NCBI GenBank assembly: GCA_016711295.1
Contig: JADJTE010000009.1
Span: forward strand, 62,001-126,000
Length of the DNA stretch: 64,000 nt
From: Sphingobacteriales bacterium
GTDB taxonomy: Bacteria > Bacteroidota > Bacteroidia > Chitinophagales > UBA2359
Direction: 5' to 3'
The notes beneath the pieces were generated by a model. That model searched no databases and had not been told where the DNA came from. It saw only the letters and a program-made list of their open reading frames with translations. The position numbers and the translations under genes are program-made. Of this stretch, positions 29,686 to 38,106 are shown piece after piece. Within the stretch, counting starts at the first letter, position 1. Every line of letters begins with the position of its first letter.

Positions 29686-30153
29686 GTGGATAACCGAAAA
29701 GCCCGCCTGCTGCTGCAAAACTATTGCGCCAAAGGCGAGCGATGCCATTTTGACATACGACAAAAATTGCGCGACTGGCAAATAGCACGCGACGATGCCG
29801 ACGAACTCATCGCTGAACTCATCAGCGATAATTTTTTGAACGAACAACGCTATGCCAACGCCTTTGCGCACGACAAATTTTACCTACAACAATGGGGACG
29901 CGGCAAAATAACCCAACACCTACAACAAAAACAGGTGTCCGCAGCTTGTATCGCCGAAGCACTTAGCCGAATCAATGCCGATGATTATAGGCAAACCGCC
30001 CACGAACTCGCACAACGAAAAGCAAAACAACTCGGCAAAGAACAACTCCCGCCCGCGCGACGACAAAAAATAGCCAACTTCCTGCTACAACGCGGTTTTG
30101 AACCCGACATAGCTTGGGAAGCAGCCAAAGAGCAGAGTAGTAGAGAAAAATAG
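29686..30153 (+). CDS. recX: RecX family regulatory protein
   Basis: 155-aa all-helical three-repeat protein (ARLLLQNYCAKGERCHFDIRQ; LISDNFLNEQRYANAFAHDKF; ANFLLQRGFEPDIAWEA). RecX modulates RecA filaments. The start is GTG 29686 (MDNRKARLL). No recA in the window. Confidence 0.88.
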   Translation: MDNRKARLLLQNYCAKGERCHFDIRQKLRDWQIARDDADELIAELISDNFLNEQRYANAFAHDKFYLQQWGRGKITQHLQQKQVSAACIAEALSRINADDYRQTAHELAQRKAKQLGKEQLPPARRQKIANFLLQRGFEPDIAWEAAKEQSSREK

Positions 30154-30240
30154 ATAAATCCATTTAGCATATAGTCCGCTCTAATAGCCCGCAATTTAAA
30201 CCGTGGGCTAACTGCCAATAAAACCCTTGAACAAATAACT

Positions 30241-31521
30241 ATGATTAGCTACGATAAATTTAGCCTTGACAATGGCTTGCGCATCGTCGTACACCACGAC
30301 CCCAATACGCCCTTAGCTACTGTCAATATCTTATATGATGTAGGTTCGCGCGATGAAAGCGAAAGCCGCACAGGTTTTGCTCACCTTTTTGAACACCTCA
30401 TGTTCGAAGGCTCCGTCAATATACCCGATTATGACGAACACGTACACTTAGCGGGCGGCGAGTCTAATGCCTTTACCAGCAGCGATATGACCAATTATTA
30501 TATAACGCTGCCCGTACATAATATCGAAACTGCCTTTTGGCTCGAATCAGACCGTATGCTTAGTTTGGCTTTTAGCGAAGAAGCACTCGCCGTCCAAAAA
30601 GGCGTAGTCTGTGAAGAATTTAAAGAACATTATATCAACCAACCCTATGGCGATTGGATGCACAAAATGCGTGCCTTATGTTTTACAACCCACCCTTATA
30701 AATGGCTGACTATCGGCAAAGAATTGTCACATATAGAACAAGCCACCCTATCCGATGTACGCGCTTTCTTTTTCCAACACTATCGCCCCAATAATGCCAT
30801 TTTGTGCGTAGCAGGTAATGTGACGAGCGAGCAAGTGCGCCAATTAGCCCAAAAATGGTTTGGTGATATCCCGCCGTCCGAAAAACCTTACCACCGCCAG
30901 CTACCCGCCGAACCTGCACAAACCACGTTTCGCAGCCAACACATCTATGCCAATGTACCTATCGACGCGCTGTATATGGCATTCCATATCGGCGATAGAT
31001 TAAGCCCCAGCTATCACCCCACCGCTTTTATCTGCGATATATTGTCGAGCGGCGCATCAGGGCGGCTATACCAACATTTAGTAAAAGACCAAACCCTATT
31101 CAGCAGCCTGCACGCTTATTCGTGGGACGAACACGACCCAGGATTGCTGTATATCGAGGGCAAACTCAATAAAGGTGTGACATTAGAAAGTGCCGAAACA
31201 GCTATCTGGCACGAACTCGAACAATTGTGCCAAATGCCTGTATCGGAAGACGAACTTGGCAAAGTGCGCAACAAGGTCGAGGCGGCTATCGTCTTCAATG
31301 AAGTAGGACTGAGCGACCGCGCTTTTTCGCTCGCTTACTACGAGCTGTTGGGCGATATTGACGAAATAAACAACGAAATTGACAAATACCTGCGCGTGAC
31401 GGCTGCCGACATACAGCAGACGGCGCAGCAAATTTTTAGCCGCGAAAACTGCTCCGTTCTCTATTACCACGCCCAGCCCCCCAGCGAAGCCGCCGAACAA
31501 AATGCCGATGCAAGCACCTAA
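30241..31521 (+). CDS. M16 family zinc peptidase
   Basis: Insulinase/mitochondrial-processing-peptidase-like protein with the inverted zinc motif HLFEHLMFEGS (HxxEH) and a downstream Glu region EEFKEHYINQP. 426 aa; two M16 halves (active 1-210; inactive C-terminal half about 215-410). No signal peptide, so likely cytoplasmic or unconventionally placed. Its 3' end overlaps the era start by 20 bp. Confidence 0.92.
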   Translation: MISYDKFSLDNGLRIVVHHDPNTPLATVNILYDVGSRDESESRTGFAHLFEHLMFEGSVNIPDYDEHVHLAGGESNAFTSSDMTNYYITLPVHNIETAFWLESDRMLSLAFSEEALAVQKGVVCEEFKEHYINQPYGDWMHKMRALCFTTHPYKWLTIGKELSHIEQATLSDVRAFFFQHYRPNNAILCVAGNVTSEQVRQLAQKWFGDIPPSEKPYHRQLPAEPAQTTFRSQHIYANVPIDALYMAFHIGDRLSPSYHPTAFICDILSSGASGRLYQHLVKDQTLFSSLHAYSWDEHDPGLLYIEGKLNKGVTLESAETAIWHELEQLCQMPVSEDELGKVRNKVEAAIVFNEVGLSDRAFSLAYYELLGDIDEINNEIDKYLRVTAADIQQTAQQIFSRENCSVLYYHAQPPSEAAEQNADAST

Positions 31522-32411
31522 TATACCCACCGAGCACAAAGCGGGATTTGTCAATATAATAGGCAAACCCAACGTAGGAAAATCAACCCTGATGAACGCC
31601 TTAGTCGGCGAGCGGCTATCTATCATCACCTCCAAAGCCCAAACTACGCGCCACCGCATATTGGGCATTGTCAATGGCGACGATTTCCAAATCGTATATT
31701 CCGACACGCCGGGCGTACTAAAACCCGCCTACAAAATGCAGGAAGCGATGATGCGTTTTGTCTATCAATCATTTGACGATGCCGATATATTGTTGGTGAT
31801 GGCTGATGCATCTGAAAAAAAAGACCGCGACATAGCCTTAGTTGCCGACAAAATCAACCGCAGCGAGGCAAAGGTGATTTTTCTGCTCAACAAAGTCGAT
31901 TTGGTCACCGCTGCCGATGCCGAACAACAATTAGCCTATTGGCGAAGCCAAATAAAAGCAACTGCCTACTTGCCCGTTTCCGCACTTACGGGGCATAATT
32001 TGACCGCGCTTTTCGACACCATTCTATCCAATTTGCCTTTGTCGCCGCCTTATTATCCCGACAAAGAAGAATTGACCGACCGCCCCGAACGCTTTTTCGT
32101 ATCCGAAATTATCCGAGAAAAAATATTGCTCACCTACCACCAAGAAATACCTTATTCGGTAGAAGTCGTCATCGATAGCTTTAAGGAAGACGACGAAATG
32201 GTGCGGATAGAAGCCATCATTTGGGCAAATCGCGAATCCCAAAAACCTATCCTCATCGGCAAAAATGGCAAAAACTTGACCAAAGTAGGTACGGCTGCCC
32301 GAATGGATATAGAGCGATTTTTGGAAAAAAGTCTATTTAGGCTTGCGCATCAAGGTGCGCGAAGGATGGCGCGAAAACGAAACCTTGCTCAAAAATTTAG
32401 GCTATCAATAA
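31502..32411 (+). CDS. era: GTPase Era (frameshifted near the 3' end)
   Basis: 16S rRNA-binding GTPase needed for 30S maturation. G1 GKPNVGKST, the switch/G2 region TTRHRILG, G3 DTPGV, G4 NKVD, G5 SALTG and a KH domain with PILIGKNGKNLTKVG. The frame is lost at the A run near 32330; the next frame gives VYLGLRIKVREGWRENETLLK and a TAA at 32409-32411, the normal Era end. One base extra or two missing. The start could also be the ATG at 31508. The first ATG lies inside the M16 gene, suggesting coupling. Confidence 0.93.
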
Positions 32412-32435
32412 ATATTCTGCTTCGTACTATATTAT

Positions 32436-32998
32436 ATGTGGCATATAAACCAAGACCAAGCCCTATTTTTAGACCGAGACGGCGTTATCAACCGCAAAAT
32501 AGAGCAAGGCTATGTGTTGCGTTGGTCCGAATTTGAATTTATGCCCAATGCCCTAAGCGCGATAGCTCATCTGAGCCGTTTGTTTGGGCGCATTATCGGG
32601 GTAACGAACCAACAATGTGTAGGCAAGCGCATGATGTTGGAAACCGACCTAATAGCCCTGCTATACCAAATGACCGATTGCGTGGCGCAACACGGCGGGC
32701 GATTCGATGCGTTCTATTATTGCCCACATCTGGCTTACGAAAATTGTGGCTGCCGCAAACCTGCTATCGGCATGGCGCGACAAGCACAAGCCGACTACCC
32801 CGACATCGATTTGAAACGAGTCCATTATGGTCGGCGATTCGGTGAGCGACCTACAATTTGGTCCGGGGCGCGGGTATGCAGACGGTATTTATACACCACC
32901 AAGCACCCAGCTCAGATGCCGAAAATGCCCATTTAGCCCATGCACAATACGATTCGCTGGCTGCCTTTGCCGCAGATTGCCGCAGCGCGACCACATAG
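32436..32998 (+). CDS. gmhB: D-glycero-D-manno-heptose 1,7-bisphosphate 7-phosphatase-like HAD hydrolase (two frameshifts)
   Basis: HAD phosphatase of the histidinol/heptose-bisphosphate group, in the ADP-heptose pathway for LPS. FLDRDGVINRK carries the nucleophile Asp; IIGVTNQQCVGK and the zinc-loop Cys/His set CPHLAYENCGCRKP are as in GmhB. Breaks near 32822 and 32867 must be bridged to read SIMVGDSVSDLQFG and then AGMQTVFIHHQAPSSDAENA, ending at TAG 32998. Both shifts are one base extra or two missing. The 3' end (CGCAGCGC ... CATAGAACG) is shared with the dispersed repeat that starts here. Confidence 0.82.
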
Positions 32999-33190
32999 AA
33001 CGATTGGGCGTTTCAAGGTCTAAACCCGTGGGATTTCGCCCCTAATGGGGCTTTGGCTTTGATGCTGTTTGGGTTTTCTATTAGCAGGTCGCTCCTACGG
33101 AGCTATTAGGAGGATGCCCTTAAATGGGGCGGTGGCTATCTCTTTGGCGGTCAAGCCGTAAAGCTGGCAAACCATGCAGTCTATTTGGGT
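32985..33190 (+). repeat. Dispersed repeat with palindromic units, copy 1 (partner 43110-43325)
   Basis: About 200 bp matching 43110-43325: CATAGAACGATTG, GGGATTTCGCCCCTA..TGGGGCTTT, TCGCTCCTACGGAGCTATTAGGA and GCAAACCATGCAGTCTATTTG in the same order. It contains two short palindromes, GCCCCTAATGGGGC and GCTCCTACGGAGC. No coding frame. Confidence 0.8.
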
Positions 33191-33288
33191 AAAAAATACT
33201 GCTCCGTAGGAGTAATATAATAATAGCATAGCAAAGACATTAGAATAGATAGCTCCGTAGGAACGGAATTGTTTAAGGTGGTTTTTAT

Positions 33289-33785
33289 TAGGATTTCGCC
33301 CCTAATGGGGCTTTGGCTTTGATGATATTTTCGTTTGTTATTAGGATTTCGCCCCTATGGGGCTTTGGCTTTGGTGATTGTTATTCTTTTCTATTAGCAG
33401 GTCGCTCCTACGAAGCTATTAGGAGGACATCCCGATGGGGTTTCGTTTCGATGATGTTTTCGTTTGTTATTAGGATTTCGCCCATACGGGGCTTTGTTGG
33501 TGATTGTTATTCTTTTCTATTAGCATGTCGCTCCTACGAAGCTATTAGGAGGACATCCCGATGGGGTTTCGTTTCGATGATGTTTTCGTTTGTTATTAGG
33601 ATTTCGCCCATACGGGGCTTTGTTGGTGATTGTTATTCTTTTCTATTAGCATGTCGCTCCTACGGAGCTATTAGGAGGGCACCCCGATGGGGTTTCGTTT
33701 CGATGATGTTTTCGTTTGTTATTAGGATTTCGCCCCTAATGGGGCTTTGGCTTTGGTGCTGTTTGGGTTTTCTATTAAAATTTCG
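33289..33785 (+). repeat. Tandem 126-bp repeats with palindromes
   Basis: Three near-identical units with exact 126-bp spacing (GATGATG at 33450, 33576, 33702) plus degenerate ends. Each holds a TTTCGCCCnTAnGGGGCTTT hairpin and a TCGCTCCTACGnAGCTATTAGGA hairpin. Because 126 is a multiple of 3 it is open in one frame, but I see no gene in it. Confidence 0.85.
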
Positions 33786-33858
33786 TAAATCATTTAATAC
33801 CGAAAACTGCCCTTATTTCATACAATACATTCAAAAATAAATTTGTTATTTTAAATAA

Positions 33859-34344
33859 GTGTTGCAAGTAAAAATATTTACCATACCCATTACCGATGAT
33901 GGTCGATTTACAGACGAGTTGAACAAATTTTTGCGTTCGCACAAAATTTTGGAGGTACAACAGCAACTAAGCACCCATGACAACGGTGCGTTTTGGTGTT
34001 TTTGTATCAGATACTTGCCCCATACCTTGACCCATATCGAGGCAGGGCGGAGCGGCAAAATCGACTACCGCGAAACGCTGAACGAGGCAGCATTCAAAAA
34101 ATTTTCGCGTTTTCGCGAAATCCGAAAACAGCTGGCTGCCGAAGACGGCGTGCCCGCCTATGCCGTATTTACGGACGAAGAGTTGGCAAACCTATCTCAG
34201 CTTGCTGCGCTCGACCTCAAGGGGCTTAAAAGCATAAAGGGCATCGGCGATAAAAAAGCCGACCGCTACGGCGCAAAGATGCTCAACATATACCACCAAA
34301 CCTTATTGTCGGCATCGCCCGACGATGATTCGGTACAGCCATGA
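33859..34344 (+). CDS. HRDC-domain DGR accessory protein
   Basis: 161 aa. N-terminal basic segment (about 1-75) without a recognised fold; C-terminal HRDC domain (about 85-155: FKKFSRFREIRKQLAAEDGV, YAVFTDEELANLSQ, GIGDKKADRYG). HRDC domains bind nucleic acid, and HRDC proteins replace or complement the Avd accessory factor in some DGRs, where they probably help position the template RNA. GTG 33859 is the first start (TTG 33862 is next). Its stop overlaps the RT start (ATGA), so the two are coupled. Confidence 0.85.
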   Translation: MLQVKIFTIPITDDGRFTDELNKFLRSHKILEVQQQLSTHDNGAFWCFCIRYLPHTLTHIEAGRSGKIDYRETLNEAAFKKFSRFREIRKQLAAEDGVPAYAVFTDEELANLSQLAALDLKGLKSIKGIGDKKADRYGAKMLNIYHQTLLSASPDDDSVQP

Positions 34345-35336
34345 AACGAGCCGGTTTTTTAGTGGGGCAAATTGCCGATATGAACAATTTGTATCTGGCA
34401 TTTTGGAAAGCCAAACGCGGCAAAAGTACGCGCGAAGGAGTGCTGAACTACCAGACTGACCTGTTGCCCAACCTGCAATCACTGAGTGCCGAGATAATGA
34501 ACGGCACTTTGCAACTTGGAAATTATCATTATTTCACGGTTTACGAACCCAAAGAACGCAAAATTTGTGCCGCCTCGTTCAAAGAGCGCGTGTTGCACCA
34601 TGCCTTGATGAACGTATGTCACCCCTATTTCGAGCGGCGGCAAATTTTTGACAGCTATGCCAGCCGTCCCCAAAAAGGCATACACGCCGCGCTACGACGC
34701 GCGCAACAATTTGGCCGCCGATACGAATGGTATCTGAAATTGGATGTCCGGCATTTTTTTGACAGCATCGACCACGATATCGTCAAACAACAGCTATCGA
34801 GGCTATTCAAAGATACCCAATTGCTCGATATCTGGCACCGAATATTGGATAGCTACGAAGTCCAGCCCGGCAAAGGCGTGCCCATCGGCAACCTAAGCAG
34901 CCAATACATATCCAATCATTACCTATCAGGCATAGACCGATATGCCTACCAAGTGGCCGGCGCACAAGGCTATGTACGCTACATGGACGATATGATACTG
35001 TGGCATAACGACAAAAACGCCTTGCTATCGGCTCTGTCACTGATTGAGGGCTACCTGCACGAACGCCTGAAACTACGGCTCAAACCCGCCATAGTGGGAC
35101 GAACGGCACAAGGACTGCCGTTTTTGGGCTTTGTCGTTCGTCGTTTCGACCTAGGGCTGCAACGAGCTGGAAAGCAACGCTACTACAAAAAATTGAAACG
35201 GCTTTGTTGCTGCTTGAAACACCAACAACTAAGCCCCATTGATTTTCAACGCCGTGTGCAATGCCTTGCCTCCTTTGTTCGGCATGCTCGTTCGCTAAAA
35301 TTTCGGCAAAAAACCGTTCGGAGGCTGCGTTGCTAA
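34341..35336 (+). CDS. DGR-type reverse transcriptase
   Basis: 331-aa reverse transcriptase of the diversity-generating retroelement clade. Motif A KLDVRHFFDSID (Asp135), the DGR-specific GVPIGNLSSQ (183-188; other RTs have QGxxxSP here) and the catalytic RYMDDMIL (Asp216-217), then GLPFLGFVVRR and a basic C-terminal thumb-like tail. In a DGR it copies the template repeat RNA into cDNA with errors at adenines, and the cDNA replaces the variable repeat of the target gene. Frame intact, all catalytic residues present. The TR lies 259 bp downstream. Confidence 0.95.
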   Translation: MKRAGFLVGQIADMNNLYLAFWKAKRGKSTREGVLNYQTDLLPNLQSLSAEIMNGTLQLGNYHYFTVYEPKERKICAASFKERVLHHALMNVCHPYFERRQIFDSYASRPQKGIHAALRRAQQFGRRYEWYLKLDVRHFFDSIDHDIVKQQLSRLFKDTQLLDIWHRILDSYEVQPGKGVPIGNLSSQYISNHYLSGIDRYAYQVAGAQGYVRYMDDMILWHNDKNALLSALSLIEGYLHERLKLRLKPAIVGRTAQGLPFLGFVVRRFDLGLQRAGKQRYYKKLKRLCCCLKHQQLSPIDFQRRVQCLASFVRHARSLKFRQKTVRRLRC

Positions 35337-35577
35337 CCCTTAAAAAAAGTTGCCGCACCCACCAAAAAAGCCCCCAAAAGTTGCATCTATTGTTCCAGCG
35401 CACCAGCTTTCTTTGAGGATGGGGCTATACAACAAACTCAAGAAAAAAACAAGCCCGGCTTTCAAACCACGCTATCCGGCAGGGCTTACTAACGGGGCTT
35501 GTTCCATCAAAAAAAACATTTCGCCCTCGCTTGAAAGCACAAGGGCAGGAAAACATCGCTGGACACAGCGGGACATC

Positions 35578-35595
35578 CATCCGTTTGCTTTGTGC
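35578..35595. repeat. TR 3' flank arm of a long-range inverted repeat (partner 35931-35952)
   Basis: Plus-strand CATCCGTTTGCTTTGTGC is the complement of 35931-35952 except for a 4-nt insertion. On a minus-strand transcript the segment just after TR could pair with that just after VR. Confidence 0.7.
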
Positions 35596-35716
35596 TGGAA
35601 GGCAGAGCCAGCCGAAAACCGTAGTTGTTGTTGCGGTTAGCGGGCGTGTTGTTGTTGCGGTTAGCCATCCGGCAGTTGACGGCGTTGTTGTTCCACGAGC
35701 CGCCGCGCAACACACG
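35595..35716 (-). repeat. DGR template repeat (TR)
   Basis: 122 bp that aligns without gaps to 35967-36088, same orientation. Read on the minus strand it carries twelve AAC codons plus one each of ATG, ACG and TAC between invariant codons, the usual form of a DGR template. The first 24 and last 27 bases are identical to VR. It is on the strand of the target gene and opposite to the RT. Confidence 0.97.
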
Positions 35717-35845
35717 CGGTGCAAAGGCCTTATGCGATATTACCCAATCGAAAAAACGATTTTTATATTAAAAAATATACAATATGTATTTTTTGAAAAA
35801 ATTTTTTGCCTACAGGCAAAGCTATCTAACAGCCCAACAGCCTAA

Positions 35846-35918
35846 CTTTTCGAACCATTGCAGCCCACTTGCAGCCGCTCCGCTTGGCTGCCACGTCGGG
35901 CTGCAATAGCTCGAAAAG
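35846..35918. promoter_or_regulatory. Large nested hairpin downstream of VR
   Basis: CTTTTCGA / TCGAAAAG (8 bp), a 3x3 internal loop, ATTGCAGCCC / GGGCTGCAAT (10 bp), and an inner GCAGCC / GGCTGC stem (35871-35876 with 35886-35891). It begins about 50 bp past the VR end. DGR target sites often have a hairpin after VR that promotes retrohoming; a terminator is possible but there is no T tract. Confidence 0.75.
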
Positions 35919-35930
35919 TATTCTTCTTTT

Positions 35931-35952
35931 GCACAAAGCAAACAGACGGATG
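35931..35952. repeat. VR 3' flank arm of the inverted repeat (partner 35578-35595)
   Basis: Reverse complement CATCCGTCTGTTTGCTTTGTGC matches the TR-side arm with CTGT inserted. It is 15 bp past the VR end. Confidence 0.7.
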
Positions 35953-35959
35953 AACCCAA

Positions 35960-37939
35960 CTATGCCCTGGAAGGCAGAGCCAGCCGAAAACCGCAGTCGG
36001 TGAAGTGGTCGGCGGGCGCGTCGGTGTCGCGGCGAGCCAAACGGCAGCGGACGGCGAGGTTGCCCCACGAGCCGCCGCGCAACACACGGTAATTGCCCGA
36101 TTGTGGACCGTGCGGGTTGGCTTGGGCTTCGGCTTTGTAGGAACCATACCAGTCTTGGCACCACTCCCATACATTGCCGCTCATGTCGTACAAGCCCAAT
36201 TCGTTGGGTTTTTTCAGCCCCACGATTTGTGTTGAGCCGCCGCTGTTGACCGAGAAATGGGCTACATCTCCCAGTTCGTCGCTGCCGGCATATTTGTAGC
36301 CCTTGCTTTTTTGTCCGCCGCGGGCGCCATATTCCCATTCGGCTTCGGTGAGCAGGCGGTAGCCCGCGGGCAGCCCTTTTTCGACTGTCTGGGCGTTTAG
36401 TTTGCGGCAAAACTCTTGGGCATTGTCCCAGCTGACGTTGTCTACAGGCAGGCGGTTGCTGCCCCCAAAATGGCTGGGGTTACTGCCCATGACGGCGTAG
36501 TATTGGGCTTGGGTCACGGGGTATCTGCTGATATAAAAGCCCGATAGCGTGACCTCGTGTACGGGTTTTTCGCTGTCGCAGGCTTCGTCGTCGGTGCCGC
36601 CCATCCGGAAGGTGCCGCCTTCTACCCATACCATGTCGAGCGGAGTGCCATTTATATCTGCCACAAAATCGGCATCTTTGACCGGGGCTTCGGGTTCTGA
36701 GGTGGGTTCAGGACTATAGTCGTAGTTTTCGAACGTGATGGTGTGGGTGTGTGCATCGGTTTGGCGGGTGCGGTAGCTTTCTTCGTAGTCCAGCTGGTGT
36801 TGCTGCTCAATGAGCGTGAGTATATCACTGACCAAAAATAGGTCATTGAAGTATCGTTTTCTGCCCTGAAGCTGCTTGTCGGTTTCGTATACGTCGTCTT
36901 TAGTGGTGTTTGTTTTGTGCGTAACGTCTGTTTTGGCTTTGCCATCAAGTGCTCCCCAAAACGCCTTGACATCGGCATCTACGTTGCTATGGTGGTCGGT
37001 GTCGTGGCTATAGTGGTGTTCGTTTTTGGTTTTGTCCACTTGAAGCTCGATTACATCGGGTTCGTAGTCTTCTTTGCTCAACTTCTCTTTGGCAATATAA
37101 GCTTGGGAACTTTGCAGCAAAACCTCTGACTCCTTGTCTATGATGTTCATAAATTTTTCTACCAAGCCACTGAGGAGTTTGTTCGATACATCAGGCCGGT
37201 CTATCACTTGCTTGACGGCAATACTCCAGCCATCTTTTGCCAGCATTAATCGAACATCTTTGCGCTGTACCATTTTGCCTGGTGCCTCGCCTTTCAGAGA
37301 ATCAGAATATTTAGTGCCCGCCACTTGTTTTGCCGTAATGGTGGTATAGTTGGTCTCGAAGGTGACTATTTGGGCATCGTATTGGCACTTGACGACAATA
37401 CCCTCGGCGTTTTTCAGCACAAAGTCCGCGTCGTCTTTGCTCATGAGCAGCGTCACGATGGCTTGTTGGTGCCCTGCGGTGCTGTCGAGTTGGTTCTGCG
37501 TGCTGCTAATGGATAGGGGAAACTCCTCGCCGTTGCAGGTAAAGTTCGTAAATTGTAGGTTATAGACCGTTTGGGCTTGGAGGCGCGTGGTGCCAAGTTG
37601 GTCATTGTCTTGGGTACTGGCAGCCAACAAGTTTTTTATTGCGCGGCTATTGAACGCTTCGTCGTTGAGGACGATATACACTTTGACGAGATATTGGTCG
37701 GGCTTGCGGGTTTTGGTCATGGCGATTTTAAACCCGCCCTTGCCGTCGTGGGCAGGCAAGAAGAGGGGCAGATACTCGTATAGGCGGATGGTGTCGTCAG
37801 ATTGTCCGCTTTTGGCAACTACCTTGTTGATGGGGTGCGCTGGTGGTAGCGGCTTGCCGCCGTTGTAGCACATCGGGCTCAGTAGGATTACGTCGAGGGT
37901 TTTGGGCAAGTCGGTGGTTGTAATAAGTTTATTGGACAT
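35960..37939 (-). CDS. DGR target: variable FGE-sulfatase-domain protein
   Basis: 659 aa, no signal peptide. Residues 1-430 belong to no family I recognise; they include a charged His/Lys/Asp stretch (about 295-350). Residues 431-659 form a formylglycine-generating-enzyme-like (C-type lectin fold) domain: MVWVEGGTFRMGG, YISRYPVTQAQYYAVMG, YRLLTEAEWEYGARGG, LGLYDMSGNVWEWCQDWYG and RVLRGGSWGNLAVRCRLAR. VR covers about residues 618-658, the ligand-facing end of this fold in known DGR targets. Likely a variable binding protein acting in the cytoplasm or exported by an unseen route. ATG 37939; the stop is 5 bp past VR. Confidence 0.93.
   Translation of the reverse strand: MSNKLITTTDLPKTLDVILLSPMCYNGGKPLPPAHPINKVVAKSGQSDDTIRLYEYLPLFLPAHDGKGGFKIAMTKTRKPDQYLVKVYIVLNDEAFNSRAIKNLLAASTQDNDQLGTTRLQAQTVYNLQFTNFTCNGEEFPLSISSTQNQLDSTAGHQQAIVTLLMSKDDADFVLKNAEGIVVKCQYDAQIVTFETNYTTITAKQVAGTKYSDSLKGEAPGKMVQRKDVRLMLAKDGWSIAVKQVIDRPDVSNKLLSGLVEKFMNIIDKESEVLLQSSQAYIAKEKLSKEDYEPDVIELQVDKTKNEHHYSHDTDHHSNVDADVKAFWGALDGKAKTDVTHKTNTTKDDVYETDKQLQGRKRYFNDLFLVSDILTLIEQQHQLDYEESYRTRQTDAHTHTITFENYDYSPEPTSEPEAPVKDADFVADINGTPLDMVWVEGGTFRMGGTDDEACDSEKPVHEVTLSGFYISRYPVTQAQYYAVMGSNPSHFGGSNRLPVDNVSWDNAQEFCRKLNAQTVEKGLPAGYRLLTEAEWEYGARGGQKSKGYKYAGSDELGDVAHFSVNSGGSTQIVGLKKPNELGLYDMSGNVWEWCQDWYGSYKAEAQANPHGPQSGNYRVLRGGSWGNLAVRCRLARRDTDAPADHFTDCGFRLALPSRA
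35967..36088 (-). repeat. DGR variable repeat (VR)
   Basis: Ungapped 122-bp match to TR with 22 differences. In the coding sense 19 are at TR adenines (AAC to GGC, CTC, CGC, GAC, ACC or TTC; ATG to TTG; ACG to GCG; TAC to TGC). Three are not: CGG to CGT, GCT to GCC, CGC to CAC. About 19 of 27 adenines in the variable core are changed. The 27 identical bases at the 3' end fit an initiation-of-mutagenic-homing region. Confidence 0.97.
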
Positions 37940-38042
37940 ATACAGATAGGTCTGTTTTTTTTAAAAAAGGTGTGTGTTTGAAAAAGGAAAAAATAGCGGT
38001 GTGGCAGTAGTGGTGGCAGGGCGGTGGTTTGTGAGGTATAAG

Positions 38043-38076
38043 ACCTTATGGGCTTTTTAAAAAAAACCCATAAGGT
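38043..38076. terminator. Hairpin between the 82-aa ORF and the DGR target gene
   Basis: 10-bp perfect stem ACCTTATGGG / CCCATAAGGT with an A/T loop. It is flanked on both sides by similar GTGGTGGCAG-rich direct repeats (near 38005 and 38085). Could be a terminator or attenuator between the two minus-strand genes. Confidence 0.45.
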
Positions 38077-38106
38077 TTTGTGCGGTAGTGGTGGCAGCGG
38101 GGCGGT

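Noticed and set aside
33313..33840. Open frame of about 175 codons across the 33-kb repeats
   Set aside because: It exists because the repeat period (126 bp) is a multiple of 3. The protein is a repeat of hairpin-derived sequence with no family or sensible composition, and the same DNA family occurs elsewhere without a frame.
34341..35336. Retron or group II intron reverse transcriptase
   Set aside because: The GNLSSQ motif, adjacent TR/VR pair and HRDC gene identify a DGR. There is no maturase or endonuclease domain and no intron-like RNA ends.
35350..35724. Short open frames on both strands through TR
   Set aside because: The minus frame only reads the TR as if it were the VR (many Asn), and the plus frame is its antisense. 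Neither has a plausible start or family.
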